A stretch of 64,000 bases of DNA, taken from Paenirhizobium daejeonense. Lineage in GTDB: Bacteria > Pseudomonadota > Alphaproteobacteria > Rhizobiales > Rhizobiaceae. The translations under genes were made by a program, and so were the position numbers. The stretch lies in the NCBI RefSeq assembly GCF_014280875.1, contig NZ_JACLAL010000004.1:1-64000 (forward strand), given 5' to 3'. Shown here piece after piece: positions 1 through 9,851 of this stretch. Numbering within the stretch: the first letter of the stretch is position 1; each line of letters begins with the position of its first letter. Below the pieces are notes generated by a model. It had not been told where the DNA came from. It was given only the letters and a program-made list of their open reading frames with translations, and did no database searches.

Positions 1-650
1 TCGGAGCAGCTTTCGCAGGGTGCGACGGAACAGGCGGCTTCTGCTGAAGAGGCCTCTGCTTCGATGGAGCAGATGGCTGCCAATATCAAGCAGAACGCGG
101 ACAACGCCGCCCAGACGGAAAAGATCGCCCGCCAGTCTGCCAAGGATGCGGAAGTCAGCGGTGAAGCCGTGAACCGTGCAGTGGCCGCCATGCGCACGAT
201 TGCCGAAAAGATCTCGATCGTTCAGGAAATCGCTCGTCAGACGGACCTTCTGGCTCTGAACGCCGCCGTCGAGGCCGCTCGCGCCGGCGAACATGGCAAG
301 GGCTTTGCGGTTGTTGCCTCGGAAGTTCGCAAGCTTGCCGAACGTTCGCAGTCTGCCGCCGCCGAGATCAGCGCGATGTCGGGCGAGACGGTACAGTCTG
401 CCCAGGATGCGGGCGAGATGTTGAACCGTCTGGTTCCGGATATCCGCAAGACTGCGGAACTGGTTGCCGAGATTTCGGCCGCCTGCCGCGAACAGGATAT
501 CGGCGCATCGCAGATCAACGAAGCGATCCAGCAGCTCGACAAGGTGACGCAGCAGAACGCGGGAGCGTCGGAAGAAATGTCGGCAACCTCGGAAGAGCTT
601 GCAGCCCAGGCCGAGGAACTGCAGACCTCAATCGCCTTCTTCAAGGTTGA
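1..650 (+). repeat. Copy 1 of a near-identical 650-bp duplication (receptor signalling domain)
   Basis: Read base by base against 2025-2674 (offset 2024), the two stretches differ at only one position: G at 561 against C at 2585, a silent change. Similarity then drops sharply in the linker and partly returns in the last 100 bases. The left edge of the copy lies outside the window. Confidence 0.95.
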
Positions 651-861
651 AAATGTGGTTTCGCGCATTGACCAGCGACCGGTAGCCCAGCGTGCGCCGG
701 TTTCGGCTCCTGCAGCCCGCGCTCCCCAGCGCAAGCCGCAGAAGGCAGCTCCCGCAGGCATGAACGTCGCTGCCCAGCAGGCTCGCGCCAAGGGCTTCGC
801 CCTCGATCTGACCATGGGTGGACCGGATGCCGGCGACGCAGATTTCCGGGAAAGCGCATAA
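1..861 (+). CDS. Methyl-accepting chemotaxis protein, C-terminal part (5' end outside window)
   Basis: The reading frame is open from base 1 to the TAA at 859-861, so only about 286 C-terminal residues are present. It contains the cytoplasmic signalling hairpin of chemoreceptors, including the tip motif [21 protein letters not shown] that contacts CheA and CheW, followed by a Pro/Ala/Gln-rich linker and a conserved tail ending DADFRESA. The sensor and HAMP parts lie upstream of the window. The signalling block is nearly identical in DNA to the next gene. A second receptor and cheW-cheR-cheB follow on the same strand, so it belongs to a chemotaxis cluster. An inverted repeat (848-855/862-869) spans the stop codon. 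The ligand cannot be inferred. Confidence 0.95.
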   Translation, partial: SEQLSQGATEQAASAEEASASMEQMAANIKQNADNAAQTEKIARQSAKDAEVSGEAVNRAVAAMRTIAEKISIVQEIARQTDLLALNAAVEAARAGEHGKGFAVVASEVRKLAERSQSAAAEISAMSGETVQSAQDAGEMLNRLVPDIRKTAELVAEISAACREQDIGASQINEAIQQLDKVTQQNAGASEEMSATSEELAAQAEELQTSIAFFKVENVVSRIDQRPVAQRAPVSAPAARAPQRKPQKAAPAGMNVAAQQARAKGFALDLTMGGPDAGDADFRESA

Positions 862-1070
862 GCTTTCCCGCAGTTAGAAAGTCGGACGCTCTCGTTTTGG
901 GAGCGTCCGCACGAGGCCCGCGTGTGAATGCGCTGGTGTCGATGATCGCCGGGAGTCGGCGAATGCAGGCGTGAATGTTTCGCCCTCCTGCCTTCGTTGT
1001 CGGCTGTCAACCAACATCACGAAACAGGGCATGCTTTCGGTGTGCCCATTTACGAACACGGGGTAGGGAT

Positions 1071-2885
1071 ATGCGATTTACAATTAAACTGAAACTGGCT
1101 CTTGCCTTCGGCTTCATGGTGCTGATGCTACTTGTGGCCTCGTCCTACGGCATCATCAGCCTTTCCGCTTCCAAGCAGAATATGGACGATGTAATCGAGG
1201 GTACGGTGGTGCGCCTCGACAAGATCCAGCAGCTGAACGCGATCTCGCTGACCATTGTTCGTGCGCAGAAGAACATGATTCTGGCGACGACGCCCGATGA
1301 AGTAAAGAAATACGTCAATATGAGCCTGGAAGAACAGGCGACCTTCAATCAGATGTTTGAGGAAATGGCCGCCACGGCAAGCGCTGCTACGCGGGACTAT
1401 TGGCAGCAATTGCGCATCGCCATCGAAGCCTTCGAAGCCAGCGACAAGCGCATTCACCAGCTCGTAAGCCTCGGCAATACGACGGAAGCTGCACGCATGT
1501 CTTCCAATGAAGGTCGCGATGCCGCGAATGCCTTGACCAAGAAGCTCGATGAAGGCGTGCAGATGAACCGCGATCGCCTTGAGGATGCCAAGGCTGAAGC
1601 CGATGCCGAATATCAATCGACACGTACGTTGCTGATATCCTTGTCTGTCTTCGCCGTCATCGTGGCCACCATCACGGCATTCTGGATAGCGCTCGGCATC
1701 AGCGCCGGCCTGCGCAAGATCACGCATGTGGCCGAGGCCGTTGCCATCGGCGATCTCGACCAGAGCGTGGAGATCAAGACCAACGATGAGATCAAGGATC
1801 TGGTTGATACCATCAACCGCATGACCGGCAATCTGAAGGAAATGGCGACTGTCGCCGACCAGATTTCCAATGGCGACCTGACCGTCACGCCGAAGCCGCA
1901 GTCTGAAAAGGACACGCTGGGTCTTGCGTTGTTGCGCATGGTCGAGCGTCTTCGCGGTGTCGTGGCCGACGCGCTTTCCGCGTCTGACAACGTATCGTCC
2001 GGTAGCCAGGAGCTTTCGGCAAGTTCGGAGCAGCTTTCGCAGGGTGCGACGGAACAGGCGGCTTCTGCTGAAGAGGCCTCTGCTTCGATGGAGCAGATGG
2101 CTGCCAATATCAAGCAGAACGCGGACAACGCCGCCCAGACGGAAAAGATCGCCCGCCAGTCTGCCAAGGATGCGGAAGTCAGCGGTGAAGCCGTGAACCG
2201 TGCAGTGGCCGCCATGCGCACGATTGCCGAAAAGATCTCGATCGTTCAGGAAATCGCTCGTCAGACGGACCTTCTGGCTCTGAACGCCGCCGTCGAGGCC
2301 GCTCGCGCCGGCGAACATGGCAAGGGCTTTGCGGTTGTTGCCTCGGAAGTTCGCAAGCTTGCCGAACGTTCGCAGTCTGCCGCCGCCGAGATCAGCGCGA
2401 TGTCGGGCGAGACGGTACAGTCTGCCCAGGATGCGGGCGAGATGTTGAACCGTCTGGTTCCGGATATCCGCAAGACTGCGGAACTGGTTGCCGAGATTTC
2501 GGCCGCCTGCCGCGAACAGGATATCGGCGCATCGCAGATCAACGAAGCGATCCAGCAGCTCGACAAGGTGACGCAGCAGAACGCCGGAGCGTCGGAAGAA
2601 ATGTCGGCAACCTCGGAAGAGCTTGCAGCCCAGGCCGAGGAACTGCAGACCTCAATCGCCTTCTTCAAGGTTGATGGCGCTTCGGCTCGCGCTGCTCAAA
2701 AATCCACAGCTCCGCGTACCGCTATCCCCGCTGCTCGTCCGGTGGCTCCGCGTGCGCCGCAGAAGCCGACCTTCCATGGCGGAATGAACGTTGCCGCCCA
2801 GCAGGCCAAGGCCAAGGGCTTCGCCCTCGACCTGACCATGGGTGGACCGGATGCCGGCGACGCAGATTTCCGGGAAAGTGCTTGA
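1071..2885 (+). CDS. Methyl-accepting chemotaxis protein (four-helix-bundle sensor, HAMP, MCP signal)
   Basis: Membrane chemoreceptor of 604 residues. The start is ATG 1071 behind a G-rich stretch; it puts a hydrophobic segment (about residues 9-32) at the N-terminus, whereas the upstream in-frame extension to 975 is not receptor-like. A periplasmic region of about 150 residues, helical and probably a four-helix bundle, is followed by a second membrane segment near 186-210, HAMP sequence (about 212-264, with a second HAMP-like stretch to about 320) and the signalling hairpin with its methylation helices. The C-terminal linker is Pro/Ala-rich. The tail ends ADFRESA, with no NWETF-type CheR tether. 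cheW begins 2 nt after the stop, so the genes are probably cotranscribed. The ligand is unknown. Confidence 0.95.
   Translation: MRFTIKLKLALAFGFMVLMLLVASSYGIISLSASKQNMDDVIEGTVVRLDKIQQLNAISLTIVRAQKNMILATTPDEVKKYVNMSLEEQATFNQMFEEMAATASAATRDYWQQLRIAIEAFEASDKRIHQLVSLGNTTEAARMSSNEGRDAANALTKKLDEGVQMNRDRLEDAKAEADAEYQSTRTLLISLSVFAVIVATITAFWIALGISAGLRKITHVAEAVAIGDLDQSVEIKTNDEIKDLVDTINRMTGNLKEMATVADQISNGDLTVTPKPQSEKDTLGLALLRMVERLRGVVADALSASDNVSSGSQELSASSEQLSQGATEQAASAEEASASMEQMAANIKQNADNAAQTEKIARQSAKDAEVSGEAVNRAVAAMRTIAEKISIVQEIARQTDLLALNAAVEAARAGEHGKGFAVVASEVRKLAERSQSAAAEISAMSGETVQSAQDAGEMLNRLVPDIRKTAELVAEISAACREQDIGASQINEAIQQLDKVTQQNAGASEEMSATSEELAAQAEELQTSIAFFKVDGASARAAQKSTAPRTAIPAARPVAPRAPQKPTFHGGMNVAAQQAKAKGFALDLTMGGPDAGDADFRESA
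2025..2674 (+). repeat. Copy 2 of the near-identical 650-bp duplication
   Basis: This matches bases 1-650 with a single substitution. The preceding sensor-coding DNA cannot be compared because copy 1 is cut by the window edge. The two genes also end at exactly the same offset (861 against 2885), so the diverged linker has the same length in both. Confidence 0.95.
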
Positions 2886-2887
2886 AC

Positions 2888-3370
2888 ATGGCGCCGATCC
2901 AGTCCGAATCCCAGTTCGTAACTTTTGCGCTCGGCGAGGAAATCTTCGCCGTGCCTGTGGAAGTGGTGCGTGAGATCCTCGACCACGAAGAGGTCTTCAA
3001 GATACCGAACGGTCCCGACTACCTGATGGGCCTTCGCGATGTTCGGGGCCAAGGCGTTCCGACCATCGATCTACGGTTGAAACTCGGCCTGCCGAGAACC
3101 GTGCCGACACCGAACACCCGTGTACTCGTGCTCGACATTCCCTTCGAGGATCGTTCGCTTACGCTGGGCATGGTCGCCGATCGTGTTTTCGAAGTCACGC
3201 CTTTCCGGCGTGACCAGATCGAACATGCGCCGGAAATCGGCATTGCCTGGAATTCCGATTATATCGCCGGCGTTGTCCGTCGTGCCGAAGGCTTCGTCGT
3301 CATCATCGACCTGACGCGGCTTCTTTCGAGCAATGACACGGCGCTCCTGTCGTCCAGGCGTGCGGCGTAA
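2888..3370 (+). CDS. cheW: Chemotaxis adaptor protein CheW
   Basis: CheW-like protein of 160 residues that couples chemoreceptors to the kinase CheA. The sequence has the family's SH3-like beta pattern throughout, for example FVTFALGEEIFAVPV near the N-terminus, LMGLRDVRGQGVPTIDLR in the middle and the closing GVVRRAEGFVVIIDLTRLL. The start is ATG 2888, 2 nt after the receptor stop; a TTG two codons earlier overlaps that stop and is less likely. cheR follows after 20 nt. CheA and CheY are not in the window, so they must lie upstream or elsewhere. Confidence 0.95.
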   Translation: MAPIQSESQFVTFALGEEIFAVPVEVVREILDHEEVFKIPNGPDYLMGLRDVRGQGVPTIDLRLKLGLPRTVPTPNTRVLVLDIPFEDRSLTLGMVADRVFEVTPFRRDQIEHAPEIGIAWNSDYIAGVVRRAEGFVVIIDLTRLLSSNDTALLSSRRAA

Positions 3371-3390
3371 CGAGATCGGAGGCGTAAGCT

Positions 3391-4245
3391 TTGGCACTGG
3401 CGAGTTATAGCGAACCGTCGAGCGACGATCACATCAGCAAGCGTAATTTCGATCGTCTCGCACGCTTCATCTACGAGTATAGCGGCATCAAGATGCCGGC
3501 AACCAAACGCACCATGCTCGAAGGCCGTCTGCGCCGGCGGCTAAGGGCAACGGGCATTTCCAGCTTCGACGAGTACTGCGACTACATCTTCAATCACGAC
3601 GGTCTTCAGTATGAGAGCGTCTATCTGATCGATGCAGTCACCACCAACAAGACGGATTTCTTTCGGGAGCCCAATCACTTCCAGTACCTACGGGACCGCC
3701 TGCTGCCTGCCCTGCATGCGGCAGGGACCAGCCGTCTGCGAGTATGGAGTTCGGCATGTTCGACCGGTGCAGAACCTTACACCCTGGCCATGGTTCTGGA
3801 AGACTTCCAGAGCCGTGCCGGATCGCTGGACTACACTATCCTTGCGACCGACCTCAGCACGGACGTTTTGGCGACGGCGATCGCTGGCGTCTATAATGCC
3901 GATATGGTCGATCCGGTGCCGACGGCGCTGCGTCAGCGCTTCGTTATGGAGCATGTGCAAAAGGGGCGGCGTGAGGTGCGCATTCACCCGCGTCTGCGTT
4001 CGAAGATCGGCTTCGGCCGGCTGAACCTGATGGATCCCAAGTACAGCGTCGGTGATCCGATGCACATCATCTTCTGCCGGAATGTCCTGATCTATTTCGA
4101 CAAGCCGACGCAGCACAAGGTGGTATCTCGCCTTTGTGACAATCTTATACCGGGTGGACATCTGTTCATCGGCCATTCCGAGACCGTTTCCGGCTTCGAC
4201 CTGCCACTGAAGCAGGTCGCAAATACTGTATTCCAGCGCGTTTGA
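3391..4245 (+). CDS. cheR: Chemotaxis protein methyltransferase CheR
   Basis: SAM-dependent methyltransferase of 284 residues that methylates receptor glutamates during adaptation. An N-terminal helical domain (about 1-95) precedes the catalytic domain with the SAM-binding stretch SSACSTGAEPYTLAM and the later HIIFCRNVLIYFD and GGHLFIGHSET motifs typical of CheR. The start is TTG 3391, chosen because a GGAGG sits about 10 nt upstream and there is no better in-frame ATG. cheB starts 6 nt after the stop. Together with CheB it sets receptor methylation. Confidence 0.94.
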   Translation: MALASYSEPSSDDHISKRNFDRLARFIYEYSGIKMPATKRTMLEGRLRRRLRATGISSFDEYCDYIFNHDGLQYESVYLIDAVTTNKTDFFREPNHFQYLRDRLLPALHAAGTSRLRVWSSACSTGAEPYTLAMVLEDFQSRAGSLDYTILATDLSTDVLATAIAGVYNADMVDPVPTALRQRFVMEHVQKGRREVRIHPRLRSKIGFGRLNLMDPKYSVGDPMHIIFCRNVLIYFDKPTQHKVVSRLCDNLIPGGHLFIGHSETVSGFDLPLKQVANTVFQRV

Positions 4246-4251
4246 GGCAGC

Positions 4252-5343
4252 ATGGGAAAAAAAGTTCGTGTCCTGATCATCGATGATTCCGCCAGCGTCC
4301 GGCAGACCCTGACACGAATATTCGAATCCGATCCGGATATCGAGGTGATCGGGGCCGCCTCCGATCCGTTCATGGCTGCCCGCAAGCTTCAGGAGGATGT
4401 GCCCGACGTCATCACGCTTGACGTCGAGATGCCGCGCATGGATGGCATAACCTTCCTGCGCAAGCTCATGGCGCAGCATCCGATCCCCGTCGTCATGTGC
4501 TCGTCGTTGACGGAGCAGGGGTCGGAAACCCTGCTTCAGGCGCTCGAGGCCGGTGCTGTTGATGTCATTCTGAAGCCCAAGATCGGTGCGGCCGACCATT
4601 TGGCGGAAACCGGCATGCGCATCTGCGAAGTGGTAAAGAGCGCCGCCCATGCGCGGGTGCCGGCCACGCGTCGTCGTCTGGGCGCTTCGGCCTCCGCCAG
4701 CGGCCCGGCACAGAAGCTGACGGCGGATGCAGTGCTGCCGCCGCCGACCGGCAAGGCAATGGCAAAGACGACCGAAATGGTGGTCTGCATCGGCGCGTCC
4801 ACCGGGGGAACGGAAGCCTTGCGGGACCTGCTGGAACGCCTGCCGGCCAACGCTCCCGGCATCGTCATCGTACAGCATATGCCGGAAAAGTTCACCGCGG
4901 CCTTTGCCCGTCGTCTCGACAGCCTTTGCGAGGTTGCCGTGAAGGAAGCCGTCGACGGCGACCCCGTGCTTCGTGGCCATGTTCTGATCGCGCCCGGCGA
5001 CAAGCATATGCTGCTGGAACGGCAGGGTGCACGCTACCACGTCTCGGTCAGGACCGGACCGCTGGTGTCTCGTCATCGCCCTTCGGTCGATGTTCTCTTC
5101 CGCTCTGCTGCCCGCTCTGCTGGCTCGAACGCCATGGGCGTCATCATGACCGGCATGGGTGACGACGGTGCGCGCGGCATGGAGGAAATGCATCAGGCGG
5201 GGGCCTTCAACGTTGCCCAGGACGAGGCGAGCTCCATCGTCTTCGGCATGCCGAAGGAAGCAATTGCTCGAGGCGGTGTAGACCGCGTCGTGCCGCTGGA
5301 CCAGATCGCCCGCGAGATCCTTGCCGCCGATGGGAGGCGCTAA
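4252..5343 (+). CDS. cheB: Chemotaxis response regulator and protein-glutamate methylesterase CheB
   Basis: Protein of 363 residues. The N-terminal receiver domain has the acidic pair at D11/D12, the phosphorylated Asp predicted at D57 (in [11 protein letters not shown]) and a conserved Lys at 108. An Ala/Pro-rich linker leads to the methylesterase/deamidase domain with GASTGG (Ser183), VQHM (His209) and GMGDDG (Asp305). These match the E. coli catalytic triad in spacing. It removes methyl groups from receptors when phosphorylated by CheA. It is the last gene of the cluster; an inverted repeat follows downstream. Confidence 0.96.
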   Translation: MGKKVRVLIIDDSASVRQTLTRIFESDPDIEVIGAASDPFMAARKLQEDVPDVITLDVEMPRMDGITFLRKLMAQHPIPVVMCSSLTEQGSETLLQALEAGAVDVILKPKIGAADHLAETGMRICEVVKSAAHARVPATRRRLGASASASGPAQKLTADAVLPPPTGKAMAKTTEMVVCIGASTGGTEALRDLLERLPANAPGIVIVQHMPEKFTAAFARRLDSLCEVAVKEAVDGDPVLRGHVLIAPGDKHMLLERQGARYHVSVRTGPLVSRHRPSVDVLFRSAARSAGSNAMGVIMTGMGDDGARGMEEMHQAGAFNVAQDEASSIVFGMPKEAIARGGVDRVVPLDQIAREILAADGRR

Positions 5344-5401
5344 GATCTGATCCGACCGGAATGAAGCGAGGATCGACAAGATCATGCTTCGAACAGAAAC
5401 C

Positions 5402-5443
5402 TTGGAGCGCCGATCTGTTCGTCCGGACCGGCGCGCGCTCCAA
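5402..5443 (+). other. Inverted repeat downstream of cheB
   Basis: TTGGAGCGC (5402-5410) pairs with GCGCTCCAA (5435-5443) around a 24-nt loop. There is no T run after it, so it is only a possible transcript end for the chemotaxis cluster. Confidence 0.3.
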
Positions 5444-5569
5444 AGGCGGGATCTTTGGTGCCTTGTTGTGATTTTGTTAACCATGTTTGGCAAGGATAGG
5501 TGAAACGACACCATGCGCCGGTGTCGCCTGCGAGCAATGACCAGCTCATCAGATCTCGGGGTTTCGAGC

Positions 5570-6289
5570 ATGGCTGTGATCACTTTCGCCAATACCAAGG
5601 GCGGCGCCGGAAAGACCACGGCGGTTCTCCTGCTGGCCACCGAACTGGAGCGCAAGGGTTACCGCGTCACGATCCTCGATGCCGATCCGCAATACTGGAT
5701 CCACCGCTGGTTCGAGGCCTCCCGCGGACGCACCACCATCAATGTCATTTCCTATGTCACCATGACCTCGTTGCAGCGTCACGTTGAGGAAGCGCGCTCG
5801 CGGTCGGACTTCGTGTTGATCGACCTGCCGGGTGCGCGCAGCCCGCTACTTGCAAAGAGCGTCGGCTTTTCAGACCATGTCATGATCCCTATTCAGGGAT
5901 GCGCGATGGATGCGCAGGGTGGAGCGCATGTCATCGAACTGCTTCAGTATCTCGAGGAAAAGGGCAATATCTTCATCCCCTTTTCCGTGGTTCTCACCCG
6001 TGTGAATTCCATGGTCACCACCCGGGCCATGCAGGTGGTGAAGACACTGCTGGCCGAACGCCGCGTTCACGTTCTCGACACGCCGATCATCGAACGCTCG
6101 GCCTTCCGCGATATCTTCGATTGCGGCGGCACGCTCTATTCAGCAGATCCGGGCCGGGTCAGCAATCTGGCCAAGGCCCGCGAAAACGCCAGTGCCTTTG
6201 CGAATGAGGTGATCGAATCGCTGGAGACGCGGGTGCGCTTCCAGATCCCCACGCCGGGCGCTGCGGTCTCCATTCGAACCGCAGCTTGA
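5570..6289 (+). CDS. ParA/MinD-family ATPase
   Basis: P-loop ATPase of 239 residues with the deviant Walker A motif KGGAGKTT near residue 10, the switch DADPQ and a Walker B-like VLIDLPGA. The start is taken at ATG 5570 because the family begins directly with the strand before the P-loop (MAVITFANTKGG); the upstream in-frame ATG would add 19 unrelated residues. No ParB partner or parS-like site is visible next to it and it stands alone between cheB and a mutase gene on the other strand. It is probably one of the orphan rhizobial ParA-like proteins that position cargo; its cargo is unknown. The nearby che genes suggest, but do not show, a link to receptor cluster positioning. Confidence 0.85.
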   Translation: MAVITFANTKGGAGKTTAVLLLATELERKGYRVTILDADPQYWIHRWFEASRGRTTINVISYVTMTSLQRHVEEARSRSDFVLIDLPGARSPLLAKSVGFSDHVMIPIQGCAMDAQGGAHVIELLQYLEEKGNIFIPFSVVLTRVNSMVTTRAMQVVKTLLAERRVHVLDTPIIERSAFRDIFDCGGTLYSADPGRVSNLAKARENASAFANEVIESLETRVRFQIPTPGAAVSIRTAA

Positions 6290-6343
6290 ATCAAAAGGAT
6301 GTCCGGCTAACGATCGCCCAGTGAGCGGCGATCGTCGGGCGGT

Positions 6344-7765
6344 TCACTGCCAGCCGCCGAGCAGGCCGAGACCCTTTGCGAGAAGGGCTTCCGCCGCATC
6401 CTGATCCCTGGCCTCGACATAGCAGCGCATCTCGGGCGCATTGCCCGATGGGCGGAAGTGAATGACGCTGTCGTCGCCGAGCGTCACCCTGAGGCCGTCG
6501 ATATCGCTGGTCGATTTCACCGTTCCGACGGGGGAGAGGAAGCTCGAGAGATTGTCTTTGCTGCTGCGAAGATGGGCCATCAGCGAGGCGCTGCGTTCGC
6601 TTGCATAGTTCTCCAGCCGGTCGGCAACCGCCACGGGCAGGCTGAAGGTCTTGGCGATGGCCGATAGCGTCAGGCCGCTTTCCGCCGCCATGCCGAGGAC
6701 AGCGAGCGCCGGCAGGAAGCTGTCGCGCGTGGGCAGGGCCTTCAGCACCGTCGATCCGACCAGGAAATCCGAACCCAGCATCAAGCCGCCATTGGCCTCG
6801 AAGCCGATGACCTTGCTTTCCCCGGCAGCGAGCGCCTCGTCCATTGCCGCGATCACGAAGGGCGATCCGACGCGCGTGCGCACGACCTTGAAGCCGCCTG
6901 CAGCTTCCAGCCCGGAATTGGAGGTTACGGGCGTTGCCACGACACTGGCGCCGAGGAAACGCGCTGCGACGAGACCCAGAAGGTCGCCGCGCAACGGCAG
7001 GCCATGTTCGTCGGCAACGAGAGGACGGTCGCCATCGCCATCGGTGGAAATGATCGCATCGAGAGCGAGTCCATCGCTCCATTCGGCCAGCAGACGAATC
7101 GTGTCGTCCGAAACCGCTTCCGTGTCGACAGGAATGAACTGCTCGGAACGACCAAGCGGGAAGACGGTCGCGCCGTAATGCTCGAACACCTTGACCATCA
7201 TGTCGCGGGCAACCGTGCTGTGCTGGTAGATCCCGATGCGCTTGCCCTTCAGCGCGTCGGCCGGGAGGATGGCGATGTTACGCTCGAGGAAGAGACGGGT
7301 CGCCTCTGTCTCATGGTCTTCGGCAGTCCCCGCTTCAACGCGATTGGCATCCGCGTCATCGGCAAGAGACGCAGCCGCTTCGGTAATCGCGGTCTCGTCG
7401 GTCTTGGCGATCTCGCCGTCCGGCCGATAGAACTTGATGCCGTTACGATCGGCGGGGATATGCGAGCCGGTGATCATGATGCCGGCCGCGCCGATCGACT
7501 GGCCGTAGAGCGCCAGCGCCGGTGTCGGGATTGTGCCGCAGTCGATTGGCTTCAGACCGGCACGGATCAGCGCCGCCATGACGGTCGAGGCAATTTCCGG
7601 GCTGGATTGGCGAAAGTCCCGCGCGACCACGACCGGGCCGCCGGGAGACGCAAGCCCTCCGGAAAGCAGGAACTGCGCAAAGGCCGTGGAATAGAGGGCG
7701 GAAACGCTGCCGACGAGTTCCGAAGAAAGACCGCGCAACCCGCTCGTCCCGAATTTCACTGACAT
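6344..7765 (-). CDS. Phosphomannomutase/phosphoglucomutase family enzyme
   Basis: Alpha-D-phosphohexomutase of 473 residues. It has the N-terminal substrate loop FGTSGLRG, the phosphoserine loop in the unusual form MITGSHIPADRNG (the common form is TASHNP), the metal loop STDGDGDRP, the sugar-binding loop GFEANGG and a C-terminal phosphate-binding RPSGNAPEMR. It should interconvert 1- and 6-phosphates of mannose or glucose for surface polysaccharide precursors; which sugar it prefers cannot be read from the sequence. It is a single gene with its own promoter (7798-7826). Confidence 0.9.
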   Translation of the reverse strand: MSVKFGTSGLRGLSSELVGSVSALYSTAFAQFLLSGGLASPGGPVVVARDFRQSSPEIASTVMAALIRAGLKPIDCGTIPTPALALYGQSIGAAGIMITGSHIPADRNGIKFYRPDGEIAKTDETAITEAAASLADDADANRVEAGTAEDHETEATRLFLERNIAILPADALKGKRIGIYQHSTVARDMMVKVFEHYGATVFPLGRSEQFIPVDTEAVSDDTIRLLAEWSDGLALDAIISTDGDGDRPLVADEHGLPLRGDLLGLVAARFLGASVVATPVTSNSGLEAAGGFKVVRTRVGSPFVIAAMDEALAAGESKVIGFEANGGLMLGSDFLVGSTVLKALPTRDSFLPALAVLGMAAESGLTLSAIAKTFSLPVAVADRLENYASERSASLMAHLRSSKDNLSSFLSPVGTVKSTSDIDGLRVTLGDDSVIHFRPSGNAPEMRCYVEARDQDAAEALLAKGLGLLGGWQ

Positions 7766-7797
7766 GCCGTATGCTCCCTTGCCTTTGGTTCAGAGCT

Positions 7798-7826
7798 ATA
7801 TAGAGCGGTCATCGTAACCGCTCAAG
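7798..7826 (-). promoter_or_regulatory. Probable housekeeping promoter of the phosphohexomutase gene
   Basis: On the minus strand CTTGAG (7826-7821), a 17-nt spacer and CTATAT (7803-7798) match the rhizobial sigma-70 consensus CTTGAC-N17-CTATAT at 11 of 12 positions. The predicted start of transcription lies near 7791, about 25 nt before the ATG at 7765. Confidence 0.75.
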
Positions 7827-7850
7827 CCATGGCGCAAACAGTGTGCCGGC

Positions 7851-9161
7851 TCAGGACCTGAGAGCCGATGCGGGGGATTGCCGATAGGCGAGCCATGCGG
7901 GAAGGGTCGCGAGGAAAGCCCCGAAGGCGAGCATCCAGCCGGCCTGCAAGAGATCGGGTCGCGCGAAGGAGACCGGCAGCACGACGCCGCTCTGGGCGGT
8001 AAGAAGATTGGCGATGAAAACGGCGGCGCCGTATCCGATCAGGTAACCGATGCCGATGCCGATCAGAACCAGCAGGAAGAGTTCTGACCAGACAATGCCA
8101 AATACCGCGAGGCGTGGGGCACCGAAGGCGCGAAGCGCTCCGATCTGCCGCCGGCGTTGCCCGACGTGCAGGATCGTGACCAGCAGCAAGGCCGCGGCCA
8201 CCAGCACCTGTGCGCCGACCGAGACGGCCGAGAGCACCAGCTTGGCATCGCCGAGAGTTGCATAAAGACGGGTCAGGACCTCGCCGGGGAAGACGGCGAG
8301 CGTCGTTTCCGCTCGGTATTCCTGTCTGAGCTTGTAGGCGTTGCCGATGGTCTTCGGCTTGACCAGAATGGCCGGCAGGCCAGGCATATGCTCATCGAAG
8401 GTTTCGGCGAGGGGAGCGTCGGGGTCGATCCCGCCGTGATGATGCTCGTCGCCATCCTCTTCGTCATGATGTTCGGCTTCGGCGCTTGAGGCCCCGCCTA
8501 CTGCCGGAGTGGCTACGCCTTCAGATACATGCTCGTGGTCATGATCCTCACCCTCGCCGCCGAGACCGTGGATATGCCAGACGGCTTGCACCGGTACGAG
8601 GATCGCCCGATCCCAGGGCGTATTCGTTGGCTTCAGCCGCCCGACCACATGATAGGCGAGTTCGGTGTGGGTATGCCCGCCTTCGCCGGCATTGCCGTGC
8701 ATCGGTTTCACTTCGTCGCCGATGCGCAGCTGGACGGCAGCGCCGATCACGGCCTCGCCTTCCGCGGCGAACATCGCCCCTTCGCTGAACCCCGGAGTGG
8801 TGTTGCCGATCAGCGTCGTGGTGGTACCGACGAGCGGATAGCCGTTGAAGCTGTCGCCGAATGCGACAGGCGCTGCCCAGGCGACGCGTGGATCTTCGGA
8901 GAGTGCGTGCAATACCTCCCCTGATACGAGCGGAAGCGGGGCTGCCTGCAGGAAGACCGAGGAGAGGACCAGTTGCGTCTCCGAACCGGCCGCACCGACC
9001 ACGAGGTCGAACTTGTCGGCGGCTCTGGCGCTGCCGAGCCGCAGGGACCGTTCCTGAAGCGTGACAGTGACGCCGAGCGCGGTTGCGAGCGCAACCAGCA
9101 GCACCACGACCACGGAGCCCGCCCAAAGACGGCGCAGGTCGGCGAGAATGAACCGGATCAT
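7851..9161 (-). CDS. FtsX/MacB-type ABC transporter permease with a histidine-rich loop
   Basis: Permease of 436 residues with one N-terminal membrane helix (about 13-32), a large extracytoplasmic domain and three C-terminal helices (about 310-430), the layout of FtsX/LolC/MacB-type permeases. Residues about 196-258 form a low-complexity loop very rich in His, Asp and Glu (clusters such as DHDHEH and EHHH), which suggests binding of Zn or another transition metal outside the membrane. The start ATG overlaps the stop of the ATPase gene (ATGA), so the two are translationally coupled. Order and protein types resemble the Zur-controlled PA4063-PA4066 locus of Pseudomonas aeruginosa as I remember it; the metal role is inference. 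Confidence 0.88.
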   Translation of the reverse strand: MIRFILADLRRLWAGSVVVVLLVALATALGVTVTLQERSLRLGSARAADKFDLVVGAAGSETQLVLSSVFLQAAPLPLVSGEVLHALSEDPRVAWAAPVAFGDSFNGYPLVGTTTTLIGNTTPGFSEGAMFAAEGEAVIGAAVQLRIGDEVKPMHGNAGEGGHTHTELAYHVVGRLKPTNTPWDRAILVPVQAVWHIHGLGGEGEDHDHEHVSEGVATPAVGGASSAEAEHHDEEDGDEHHHGGIDPDAPLAETFDEHMPGLPAILVKPKTIGNAYKLRQEYRAETTLAVFPGEVLTRLYATLGDAKLVLSAVSVGAQVLVAAALLLVTILHVGQRRRQIGALRAFGAPRLAVFGIVWSELFLLVLIGIGIGYLIGYGAAVFIANLLTAQSGVVLPVSFARPDLLQAGWMLAFGAFLATLPAWLAYRQSPASALRS

Positions 9162-9847
9162 GCGGCGACCTCTGCTACAGCCGTATCGGAGACGACCTTC
9201 CCGTTGGCGAGCGCGATCCGTCGGTTCAGACGCTCGACGATCCGCGGATCGTGGGAAACGACGATCAGCGTGCGCCCCTCCGTGGATGCGAGGTCGAGCA
9301 GGAGTTCGGCCACCGCATCGCCGCTTTCGGGGTCGAGGCTGGCGGTCGGTTCGTCCGCGACGATCACGCCGGGTTGCCTGAGCAGCGCGCGGGCGACGGC
9401 AACGCGCTGCATCTCCCCGCGTGACATGGTTTCCACCGGCTGGTCGGGCCGTGAAAGCCCGACACGGTGGATAAGGTCTGCGGCTCTTGCCGCATGGTCG
9501 GTGCCTGCAACTCGCGCCAATCGCGAGGGCAGCAACACGTTGTCGATGGCTGAAAGCCCCGGGAAGAGATGAAAATCCTGCATGACGAGGCCGACATTTT
9601 GGGCGCGCCAGCGGTCACGGCCGCCTTCGGAGAGGGCCGCGAGATCGGTGCCGTTCCACTCGATGCGTCCGTTCTGGACTCTCTCGAGCCCGGTGATGAG
9701 ATTGACCAGCGTACTTTTGCCTGATCCCGAAGCGCCGGTGATGGCAACATGCGAACCGCCGGGGATCGCAAGAGCCTTTATGTCGAGCACGGGAGCGCCG
9801 AGGCCAGGATAGGAGACGCTGACGCCTTCGAGGCTGAGGGAGAGCAT
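9158..9847 (-). CDS. ABC transporter ATP-binding protein (LolD/MacB type)
   Basis: Nucleotide-binding subunit of 229 residues with Walker A GASGSGKSTL, a Q-loop, a signature of the variant form MSRGEMQRV, Walker B VIVADEPT and the switch His in VVSHD. It should drive the FtsX-type permease encoded immediately downstream, with which it overlaps by 4 nt. It begins 4 nt after the stop of the DUF3299-like gene, so the three genes form one operon. Such transporters usually act mechanically on periplasmic substrates or lipoproteins rather than importing solutes. Confidence 0.93.
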   Translation of the reverse strand: MLSLSLEGVSVSYPGLGAPVLDIKALAIPGGSHVAITGASGSGKSTLVNLITGLERVQNGRIEWNGTDLAALSEGGRDRWRAQNVGLVMQDFHLFPGLSAIDNVLLPSRLARVAGTDHAARAADLIHRVGLSRPDQPVETMSRGEMQRVAVARALLRQPGVIVADEPTASLDPESGDAVAELLLDLASTEGRTLIVVSHDPRIVERLNRRIALANGKVVSDTAVAEVAA

Positions 9848-9851
9848 CGCG

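Noticed and set aside
883..909. Hairpin after the first chemoreceptor gene as a terminator
   Set aside because: The 9-bp stem has its T run in the loop and none after it, so it is not a standard intrinsic terminator; the gap also must allow expression of the second receptor.
3688..5655. 655-codon minus-strand reading frame antisense to cheR and cheB
   Set aside because: Third-position GC bias keeps the opposite strand open; the product is His/Arg-rich without domains, and cheR and cheB are certain.
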